Assembly: GCF_002614725.1 (NCBI RefSeq)
Contig: NZ_MRZN01000001.1
Location: 62,001-126,000 of the forward strand
DNA: 64,000 nucleotides
Direction: 5' to 3'
Origin: Staphylococcus edaphicus
GTDB taxonomy: Bacteria > Bacillota > Bacilli > Staphylococcales > Staphylococcaceae
Below are positions 57,489-64,000 of the stretch, piece after piece. How positions within the stretch are numbered: the first letter of the stretch is position 1; the number at the start of each line of letters is the position of its first letter. Below the pieces are notes generated by a model, which saw nothing but the letters and a program-made list of their open reading frames with translations, ran no database searches and had not been told where the DNA came from. Both the position numbers and the translations under genes were made by a program.

Positions 57489-57800
57489 ATGAAGTCTATT
57501 ACAGTAAATGAATTAAAAAATAAAATTTTAAACGCTAATCCGGTTAATATTGTGGATGTTAGAACGGATCAAGAAACTGCAATGGGAATTATTCCAGGAG
57601 CTGAAACAATTCCTATGGACAGTATTCCGGAAAATTTAAACTATTTTAACGATAATGAAACGTATTATATTATCTGTAAAGTTGGCGGTAGAAGTGCACA
57701 AGTTGTTCAATATCTTGAACAGCAAGGTATAAATGCTGTGAATGTTGAAGGCGGCATGGATGAATTTGGCGACGAAGGTTTAGATATTAAAAGCATTTAA
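57489..57800 (+). CDS. Rhodanese-like domain protein
   Basis: Single-domain sulfurtransferase of 103 residues. The active-site loop is CKVGGRSAQV (Cys about 62), preceded by NIVDVRTDQE (about 20-29) and PGAETIPMDSI. It probably moves sulfane sulfur in the cytoplasm; partner unknown. It lies 18 bases after leuS, with Shine-Dalgarno GGGGGAA, and so is likely on the same transcript and under the T-box. Followed by a terminator. Confidence 0.92.
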   Translation: MKSITVNELKNKILNANPVNIVDVRTDQETAMGIIPGAETIPMDSIPENLNYFNDNETYYIICKVGGRSAQVVQYLEQQGINAVNVEGGMDEFGDEGLDIKSI

Positions 57801-57846
57801 TTCGAATATAAAATAAGCAAAGACATTTCACTTTAATGTATTGTTT

Positions 57847-57879
57847 AAGAACTAGTCCTTATGGATTAGTTCTTTTTTT
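57847..57879 (+). terminator. Terminator of leuS-rhodanese
   Basis: AAGAACTAGTCC (57847-57858) with GGATTAGTTCTT (57863-57874), one wobble, then seven T. Confidence 0.88.
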
Positions 57880-57961
57880 GTGGTGTAATTTTGTGAAATA
57901 GAGTGTTTAAACAATAACTATTAGAATACATGGAAGTGATTATTTTAGTATTATTATATAT

Positions 57962-58007
57962 GATAAGAACCAAGCTGAGATTCGTGCTTCTCAACTTGGT
58001 TCTTATC
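57962..58007. repeat. Long inverted repeat in the convergent gap
   Basis: 19-base arms (57962-57980 and 57989-58007) around GATAAGAACCAAG, one mismatch, eight-base loop. It has no T run on either strand, so it is not a classical terminator, though it sits between converging genes. Confidence 0.6.
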
Positions 58008-58128
58008 CGAATTTAATATATTATTATTTAACGATGTTTATCTAATTGCAAATTAGTGATAAAGAAAATGTTATATTTGTTTCTTTAGTATAGTGAAATA
58101 GCAAACGTAATTTATATTTTATTTACAG

Positions 58129-59397
58129 TTATTCTGTATCAATTTCAAAATGACTTGCATTAGAACCAGCAACATGACCGGTTACGAGTGCACTTGTAAT
58201 ATTGTATCCTCCTGTATAGCCATGAATATCTAATACTTCTCCACATAGAAATAAACCTGGTACAAATTTAGACATCATTGTCTTAGGTTGAATTTCTTTT
58301 AATGAAACGCCACCGCCTGTAACAAATGCTTTTTCAATAGATAACGTACCATTTACAGTGAAAGTGAATCCTTTTAATAGATTAACAAGTTGTTTAATTT
58401 GCGCATTTGAAATATGGTGAGCAGTTGTATCATCAGAGATTTGAGCTTGCTCGATTAAAAATAATAAGTAGCGTTCTTCAATTAATCCATGTAGACTATT
58501 TTTAACAAATTTATCAGGTGTCGCTTCTAATAAGCGTCTAATCTCTTGTTCAAGCTTATCTTTGGTAAGTTCAGGAAATGCGTCAAGCTGCATTTGGATA
58601 TCTTGTTTCTTTCGTTGCTTTTGTTCTTTGTATACAAATTGACTGCATCTTAATGCAGCAGGACCACTAACTCCAAAGTGAGTAAATAGCATATCCATTT
58701 GATGTGTAATACGCGGTTTGCCGTTCTTCTTTAATACTGAGAGGGCAACATTTTTTAAACTTAAACCTTTGAGTCTTTTGTTCTTAATAAACGGTTCAGC
58801 CGACGTAATGGGTACTTCGGTAGGGAATAATTCAGTAATCGAATGTCCTAATTGTTTAGCAAATTTATAACCGTCACCTGTCGAACCTGTTTGAGGAACG
58901 CTCGTACCACCTGTAGCTATAATCAAACTACGACTTTCAACTTGTTGTTGATCGTTTAACATGACTTTGAACGTGTGTTGCTCTGTATATTCAATAGATG
59001 ATACAGTGGACTCTTCTCTTACTTCTACGTGATGTTGCTGTAAGGTATTGATAAGCGCATCAACGACGTCTTGCGCTTTACTTGAAACTGGAAACATACG
59101 TCCATGGTCTTCTTCCTTTAAATGTACGCCTCTAGTTTCGAAAAATTGAATAATTGATTCATTGTCGAAAACTGAAAAGGGGCTATACAAAAATTTTCCG
59201 TTACCTGGAATGTTTTTTATAATTTCATCATAAGGTAACCGATTGGTAACATTACAACGCCCGCCTCCAGAAATTTTTAATTTGCGACCAAGACCTTTTT
59301 TCTTTTCTATTAATAAAATTTTATGATTTGTGATACTTGCTGCAGCGGCAGCCATCAGGCCACTAGGACCGCCACCTATTATAATTGTTTGATACAT
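58129..59397 (-). CDS. NAD(P)/FAD-dependent oxidoreductase (HI0933/YtfP family)
   Basis: Flavoprotein of 422 residues. N-terminal FAD site IIIGGGPSGLMAAAAA (about 5-20), LIEKKKGLGRKLKISGGGRCN (given in parts: KISGGGRCN, about 42-50), and a C-terminal GLFLCGEVLDIHGYTGGYN string typical of the HI0933 group. Reaction unknown. ATG 59397 has GGGAGGC upstream. It is divergent from murJ. Confidence 0.88.
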   Translation of the reverse strand: MYQTIIIGGGPSGLMAAAAASITNHKILLIEKKKGLGRKLKISGGGRCNVTNRLPYDEIIKNIPGNGKFLYSPFSVFDNESIIQFFETRGVHLKEEDHGRMFPVSSKAQDVVDALINTLQQHHVEVREESTVSSIEYTEQHTFKVMLNDQQQVESRSLIIATGGTSVPQTGSTGDGYKFAKQLGHSITELFPTEVPITSAEPFIKNKRLKGLSLKNVALSVLKKNGKPRITHQMDMLFTHFGVSGPAALRCSQFVYKEQKQRKKQDIQMQLDAFPELTKDKLEQEIRRLLEATPDKFVKNSLHGLIEERYLLFLIEQAQISDDTTAHHISNAQIKQLVNLLKGFTFTVNGTLSIEKAFVTGGGVSLKEIQPKTMMSKFVPGLFLCGEVLDIHGYTGGYNITSALVTGHVAGSNASHFEIDTE

Positions 59398-59518
59398 TTT
59401 ATTGCCTCCCGTAAGCTTATAGTGTTATTTTATAGTAATATAGTTTTGAAAAAAAGTAGTTATCACGTTATTATTAAGATTACGAGTGTAAAATTTAATT
59501 TGAGATAGGAAGATCTGA

Positions 59519-61156
59519 ATGAGTGAAAGTAAAGAGTTAGTGAGAGGCACCTTCTTGATTACGCTTAGTATATTAATTACTAAGATATTAGGTGTAATTT
59601 ATATTATTCCATTTTACGCCATCATTGGTGGAGAGAAAAATTTGGCGCCTTTCAACTATGCGTATACCCCTTATAATATTGCAATTGCAATTGCAACTGC
59701 AGGTGTACCATTAGCAGCCTCGAAATATGTTTCAAAATATAATGCATTAGGTGCATATAAAATTAGTGAAAAATTATATAAATCAAGTTTTATAGTCATG
59801 ACGCTTACTGGATTTATAGGTTTCATTGTTCTTTATTTATTAGCGCCAAGTATTGCATCTGTTACGTTAGCTAATAAAGGTGATGTTAAAGGTAGTTGGA
59901 CCGTTGACGATATTACTTGGATAATTAGGATTATAAGTATAGTTGTTATTTTTATACCATTATTAGCTACATGGCGTGGTGTATTTCAAGGCTATAAATC
60001 AATGGGACCAACAGCAGTTTCTGAAGTTATTGAACAAATCGCACGTATTTTATTTATATTAGTGGGTAGTTATTTAGTTTTAAATGTGTTTAATGGCAGT
60101 GTACTTGCAGCGAATGGTGTTGCAACATTTGCTGCAGCAATCGGTGCAATAGCAGCAATCTTGGTCTTATGGTATTACTGGAGAAAGAGAAAAGCTAACA
60201 TAGAACGCATGGTTGCCACTGATCACACTGGCATGGATGTATCTTATGGAAAAATGTATAAAGAAATTATTTCATACAGTATTCCATTCGTTATTGTAAG
60301 CTTAAACTTTCCTTTATTTAATTTAGTGGATCAGTTTACACATAACAGTGCATTGAATATAGCAGGTGTACCAAGTAATTTGCATGATTACTTCTTCTCA
60401 ATTTTGAATATGACAACAAATAAAATTGTTATGATACCGACATCTTTATCAGCAGGTTTTGCAGTAAGTTTAATTCCATTTATTACAAAAACATATGAAT
60501 CAGGGGAATTGAATGAAATGCATAGACAAATACGTACATCACTTGGTGTTTTAATGTACATAACCGTTCCAGCAAGTTTAGGTATAATGGCATTAGCACT
60601 ACCGTTGTATACTGTTTTCTATAGTTATAATATTGATGGCAGTCATATGTTATTTTATTATGCACCAGTCGCAATATTAATCGCGTTATTAAGTGTCACA
60701 GCATCTATGTTACAAGGTATTGATAAACAAAAATTAACAGTTTTTGTAATTTTAGCAGCTGTAGTTATTAAAATTATACTGAATACGCCACTCATTGTAG
60801 CGTTCCATTCTGCTGGCGCAATTTTAAGTACAGCCATTGCATTATTATTTGCAGTATTGTGTAATTTTTATATTCTTAAAAAGTATGCAAAATTTAATTT
60901 TGCGGAAACTTGGCTACACTTTGGAAAAATATTCATATATGGTTTTGTCATGATGATTGCAGTAGAACTAACATTTTTTGTGTTACAACTATTTATTTCT
61001 ACTGAAGCGAAGTTTGGCTCTTTAATCATTGTAATTATAAGTGTGATTGTCGGCATGCTGATATATGGTGGCATAACTATGAAAACGAGACTGGCAGATC
61101 AATTTTTAGGTGATATTCCAAATAAAATCAGACGTAAATTAGGTATTATTAAATGA
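59519..61156 (+). CDS. murJ: Lipid II flippase MurJ (MOP superfamily)
   Basis: Polytopic membrane protein of 545 residues with about 14 hydrophobic helices. It belongs to the MviN/SpoVB/YtgP group; begins TFLITLSILITKILGVIYII. The staphylococcal member at this locus was reported to be the essential lipid II flippase for cell-wall synthesis (known as MurJ; B. subtilis YtgP). Charged residues inside helices, such as the Arg in ATWRGVFQGYKSMGPTA and the Asp in FPLFNLVDQFTHN, fit this family. ATG 59519 has AGGAAG upstream. It overlaps the next gene by four bases. Confidence 0.88.
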   Translation: MSESKELVRGTFLITLSILITKILGVIYIIPFYAIIGGEKNLAPFNYAYTPYNIAIAIATAGVPLAASKYVSKYNALGAYKISEKLYKSSFIVMTLTGFIGFIVLYLLAPSIASVTLANKGDVKGSWTVDDITWIIRIISIVVIFIPLLATWRGVFQGYKSMGPTAVSEVIEQIARILFILVGSYLVLNVFNGSVLAANGVATFAAAIGAIAAILVLWYYWRKRKANIERMVATDHTGMDVSYGKMYKEIISYSIPFVIVSLNFPLFNLVDQFTHNSALNIAGVPSNLHDYFFSILNMTTNKIVMIPTSLSAGFAVSLIPFITKTYESGELNEMHRQIRTSLGVLMYITVPASLGIMALALPLYTVFYSYNIDGSHMLFYYAPVAILIALLSVTASMLQGIDKQKLTVFVILAAVVIKIILNTPLIVAFHSAGAILSTAIALLFAVLCNFYILKKYAKFNFAETWLHFGKIFIYGFVMMIAVELTFFVLQLFISTEAKFGSLIIVIISVIVGMLIYGGITMKTRLADQFLGDIPNKIRRKLGIIK

Positions 61157-61851
61157 GATTAGATAAATTCTTATCAAACATGGGCATAGGAACTCGAACG
61201 GAAGTTAAACAACTTTTAAAAAAGAAACATGTTAAAATTGATGACAAGATTGAAACATCACCTAAGAAACAAGTCGATCCCAAAAGTGAAACAGTAAAAG
61301 TGAATGAGCAACCAATTCACTATATCGACTACGTGTATCTCATGTTAAATAAACCCAAGGGGTATATTTCAGCAACAGAAGACAATAAACAAAAAACAGT
61401 TCTTGATTTGATAGACGACTATCAATATTTAGATATATTCCCGGTTGGTCGGTTAGATAAAGATACCGAAGGTCTTTTATTAATCACAAATGATGGTCAA
61501 TTTAATCACCAATTAATGAGTCCAGTCAAACATGTAGCTAAAACGTATGAAGTAATATCTGAAAAAAATATTACAAAAAATGATATAAACGCATTTAAAG
61601 TGGGTATTGAATTAAATGAGGGATTGACGAAACCTGCAAAATTAGTCCAAGGTGATGAAGTGAACAAATCATTTGTCACAATATATGAAGGACGCTATCA
61701 TCAAGTTAAACGTATGTTTCATGCTATAAACAATGAAGTAACTGCTCTGAAACGTACGAGCATTGGCGATTTACAGCTTGATTCTACTTTGGAACCAGGA
61801 GAATATCGTCATTTAACTCAGCAAGATTTTGAACTATTAGGATTAAAATAA
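61153..61851 (+). CDS. rsuA: 16S rRNA pseudouridine synthase, RsuA family
   Basis: Modifies 16S rRNA, by family the uridine equivalent to position 516. 232 residues: N-terminal S4 RNA-binding domain (about 1-60, MRLDKFLSNMGIGTRTEVKQ) and catalytic domain with GRLDKDTEGLLLITNDG (about 99-115, catalytic Asp in RLDKDT), then YHQVKRMFHA. Its start overlaps the murJ stop (ATGA). The related RluB/RluF proteins are a less likely alternative. Confidence 0.9.
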   Translation: MRLDKFLSNMGIGTRTEVKQLLKKKHVKIDDKIETSPKKQVDPKSETVKVNEQPIHYIDYVYLMLNKPKGYISATEDNKQKTVLDLIDDYQYLDIFPVGRLDKDTEGLLLITNDGQFNHQLMSPVKHVAKTYEVISEKNITKNDINAFKVGIELNEGLTKPAKLVQGDEVNKSFVTIYEGRYHQVKRMFHAINNEVTALKRTSIGDLQLDSTLEPGEYRHLTQQDFELLGLK

Positions 61852-61869
61852 AGAAGAGGTGTATATATT

Positions 61870-62283
61870 ATGTCAAAATTATTTAAAGCAATCATAGGTA
61901 TAGGGGGAGCGGCTGCCGCAGTCGTACTTTCTAAAAAAGAAAATAGAGATAAGTTAAAAGATGAGTATAGTAAGTACAAATCTAATCCCGAATCTTATAA
62001 ACAAAATGCGAAAGATATTGCTAGTCAAATCAGTTCAAAAGCAGGCGAAACTTATAATGAAGTAAAACAAGATCCAAAAGGTTATGCTTCTAAAGTGAAA
62101 CAGGATCCAAAAGGCTTTATAAACGAACAAAAAGATCGTTTCTCAAATGTTACGGAACAAGAAGAAGAACATATTGATGAAGCAAGATTTACTGATGAAG
62201 GTGCAGCTGATCCTTCAAACAACCTACGTGTTGTAACGGAAGAAGAATTGAAAAAAAACAGTAATAAAAATGACAATAAATAA
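61870..62283 (+). CDS. YtxH-like general stress protein with KQDPKGY repeat
   Basis: Protein of 137 residues. A short N-terminal hydrophobic stretch (LFKAIIGIGGAAAAVVLS) is followed by a highly charged region with a direct repeat, KQDPKGYASKV then KQDPKGFINEQ (about residues 60-82), and an acidic C-terminus. This resembles YtxH-type surface- or membrane-linked stress proteins; no enzyme motif. Shine-Dalgarno AAGAGGTG before ATG 61870, 18 bases after rsuA, so it is probably part of the murJ-rsuA operon. Confidence 0.8.
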   Translation: MSKLFKAIIGIGGAAAAVVLSKKENRDKLKDEYSKYKSNPESYKQNAKDIASQISSKAGETYNEVKQDPKGYASKVKQDPKGFINEQKDRFSNVTEQEEEHIDEARFTDEGAADPSNNLRVVTEEELKKNSNKNDNK

Positions 62284-62306
62284 GACGTTGTTATACGTGA
62301 GTTTTT

Positions 62307-62338
62307 AACCTAGTTCAAATTTGAACTAGGTTTTTTCT
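62307..62338 (+). terminator. Terminator of the murJ operon
   Basis: Perfect 26-base palindrome with arms AACCTAGTTCAAA and its complement (62307-62332), then six T. Confidence 0.92.
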
Positions 62339-62501
62339 ATTAATACAGTTAACTGATTTATTAATAGAAAGCGCTTTAACTGTTTTGTGAACAATCATAA
62401 CAGTTAATTTTTTGTCATATTAACTACATCTTACTGTAGTTTCTACATTACTTCATGTAAAATATTAAATATATAAGTTATAAGAAGGAAGTTGATTGTA
62501 T

Positions 62502-63911
62502 ATGTGGAGAGACAAAGTAAAAGAATATGAAGAGCTAATATTAGAAGATTTGAATGGTTTACTTTCTATTGAAAGTGTAAGAGATGACAATAAAGCTTCA
62601 GCAGAGAATCCAGTGGGACCTGGACCAAGACAAGCTTTGGATTACATGTATAAAATTGCTGAACGGGATGGCTTTGGAACACATGATGTTGATCATATCG
62701 CTGGACGTATTGAAGCCGGGAGTGGTGATGACGTGTTTGGTATTCTGTGTCACGTCGATGTTGTACCTGCAGGTGAAGGATGGGATTCAGATCCATTTAA
62801 TCCAGTAGTAACTGATGATAAAATTGTTGCTCGTGGTACTTTAGATGACAAAGGGCCTACAATTGCAGCATATTACGCAGTCAAAATTTTAAATGAAATG
62901 AATGTAAACTGGAAGAAACGTATACATATTATCATAGGAACAGATGAAGAATCTGATTGGAAATGTACAGAACGCTATTTCCAAACTGAGGAAATGCCTA
63001 AATTAGGCTTCGCACCTGATGCTGAATTTCCTGCTATTCATGGCGAAAAAGGGATAAGTACGTTTGATGTCATTCAAAATAAAAAAGCAGATGATCAAGA
63101 TGAACCAGAATATGAATTACGTTCATTTGCATCTGGTCAAAGATATAACATGGTTCCTGATGAAGCGATTGCCAATGTTGCTGTTAAGGAAAATATGACT
63201 GATGTCATTCAAAACTTTGAACAATATCTTAATGAACATGATGTTGAAGGTGAGAGCGTTGTCGATAGTGGTATCTTAGTGCTTAAAGTTCAAGGCAAAG
63301 CTGTGCACGGCATGGATCCATCGATAGGTGTAAATGCTGGGTTATATCTCCTTAATTTCCTTACAACATTAGATTTAGATAAAACTGCTGCAAATTTCGT
63401 AGCCTTTAGTGAACAATATTTATTTGAATCTCATTTTGGTGAAAAAATGGGTATGAAATTCCATACTGATGTAATGGGTGACGTGACAACAAATATTGGT
63501 GTTATTTCTTATGATAATCAAAATGGTGGTAAGTTTGGAATTAACTTAAGATATCCTGAAGGTTTTGAATTTGATGAAGCATTAGCAAGATTTAAAGAAG
63601 AAATAAAATCGCTAGGGTTTTCAATTGAATTAGGTAAAAACCAAACACCACATTATGTGGAAAAAGATGACCCATTTGTGCAAAGCTTAGTCCAAGCATA
63701 TCGCAACCAAACTGGTGATGACACAGAACCATATACGATTGGTGGCGGCACTTACGCACGTAACCTTGATAAAGGTGTAGCATTTGGCGCAATGTTCAGT
63801 GATTCTGAAGATTTAATGCATCAAAAAAATGAATATATAACTAAAAAGCAATTATTTAATGCAACAAGTATTTATTTAGAATCATTATATAAATTGTGCG
63901 TGGAGGAATAA
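62502..63911 (+). CDS. pepV: Dipeptidase PepV (M20 family)
   Basis: Zinc dipeptidase of 469 residues that releases amino acids from dipeptides. Metal ligands: [12 protein letters not shown] (His, about 83-94), [10 protein letters not shown] (Asp, about 112-121), [10 protein letters not shown] (Glu pair, about 144-153), [13 protein letters not shown], and a C-terminal His in DLMHQKNE. Length matches the known S. aureus enzyme. I choose ATG 62502, ten bases after GAAGGAAG; TTG 62496 in frame is closer. dat follows directly after two bases, and a pepV-dat pair is known in staphylococci, linked to wall D-alanine supply. Confidence 0.95.
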   Translation: MWRDKVKEYEELILEDLNGLLSIESVRDDNKASAENPVGPGPRQALDYMYKIAERDGFGTHDVDHIAGRIEAGSGDDVFGILCHVDVVPAGEGWDSDPFNPVVTDDKIVARGTLDDKGPTIAAYYAVKILNEMNVNWKKRIHIIIGTDEESDWKCTERYFQTEEMPKLGFAPDAEFPAIHGEKGISTFDVIQNKKADDQDEPEYELRSFASGQRYNMVPDEAIANVAVKENMTDVIQNFEQYLNEHDVEGESVVDSGILVLKVQGKAVHGMDPSIGVNAGLYLLNFLTTLDLDKTAANFVAFSEQYLFESHFGEKMGMKFHTDVMGDVTTNIGVISYDNQNGGKFGINLRYPEGFEFDEALARFKEEIKSLGFSIELGKNQTPHYVEKDDPFVQSLVQAYRNQTGDDTEPYTIGGGTYARNLDKGVAFGAMFSDSEDLMHQKNEYITKKQLFNATSIYLESLYKLCVEE

Positions 63912-63913
63912 AT

Positions 63914-64000
63914 ATGACAAAAGTATTAATAAATGAACAACTCGTTGACGAACAAGATGCAAAAGTACCATATAATGATAGGGGCTATGTATTTGGCGAT
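63914..64000 (+). CDS. dat: D-alanine aminotransferase (partial, N-terminal 29 residues)
   Basis: The window ends after 29 codons. The visible part holds VPYNDRGYVFGD, which is the start of the class IV PLP aminotransferase Dat and the usual N-terminal motif of that group. GGAGG in the end of pepV serves as the ribosome binding site; the genes are two bases apart. Dat makes D-glutamate from D-alanine for the cell wall. A branched-chain aminotransferase is less likely, given the pepV neighbour. Confidence 0.85.
   Translation, partial: MTKVLINEQLVDEQDAKVPYNDRGYVFGD

Overview
The window is a low-GC Firmicutes chromosome segment. Protein sequences and gene order point to Staphylococcus: traP beside hemE-hemH-hemY, ecsAB, prsA, sigS, sagB, rot, and the pepV-dat pair. 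It is not an obvious match to S. aureus, because pflBA, purU, an L-lactate dehydrogenase gene and a TagG-like permease sit among genes that are elsewhere in that species as I remember it. I do not name the species. No phage, plasmid, insertion sequence or CRISPR array is visible; this is core chromosome with some local oddities.

Layout. 1-5 kb: start of a teichoic acid export permease, the anaerobic pyruvate formate-lyase operon pflBA with two Rex-like operators, and purU. 5-13 kb: an HTH regulator resembling S. aureus SA1665, yheBA, and the tightly packed yhaO-yhaN-yhaM nuclease operon. 13-19 kb: the PrsA foldase with a poly-glutamine tail, two small membrane proteins, hit, the EcsAB transporter and TRAP. 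19-23 kb: late haem synthesis genes, with hemE broken by a one-base deletion in an A tract. 23.6-24.6 kb: eight tRNA genes behind two good promoters, then a CMD/AhpD-like gene whose 5' end is missing. 25-32 kb: menE-menC, yidD, a Nudix hydrolase, an alpha/beta hydrolase, pckA, and metK under a SAM-I riboswitch. 32-41 kb: a NERD-like membrane protein, an aldo/keto reductase, paired crcB fluoride channels behind a structured leader, a transaldolase-family enzyme, a pentapeptide-repeat protein, sigS with a ComK-like partner, sagB, and a candidate 25-residue membrane peptide. 41-48 kb: an orphan osmolyte-binding lipoprotein, an FAD protein, and the FMN-riboswitch ribDEBAH operon. 48-64 kb: proline dehydrogenase, an alpha/beta hydrolase without its serine, ldh with a near-perfect Rex box, rot, the mnmL-mnmM tRNA modification pair, an MFS transporter, T-box-controlled leuS, rhodanese, an FAD oxidoreductase, murJ, an RsuA-type pseudouridine synthase, a YtxH-like protein, pepV and the start of dat.

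How the genes work together. Two fermentative outlets (pflBA and ldh) both carry Rex-type boxes, so redox control by NADH/NAD+ is a shared theme. Menaquinone (menE, menC) and haem (hemE, hemH, hemY) genes supply respiration, and the hemE lesion would matter there. Three amino-acid or cofactor genes are under RNA control (SAM-I for metK, FMN for rib, T-box for leuS), and a fourth leader upstream of crcB looks like an attenuator of unrecognised class. Many predicted starts were moved downstream because the longest reading frame begins inside the Shine-Dalgarno sequence. The items most worth checking are the hemE frameshift, the crcB leader, the competing palindromes near 33.5 kb, the ComK-like partner of sigS and the small hydrophobic peptide near 40.8 kb.
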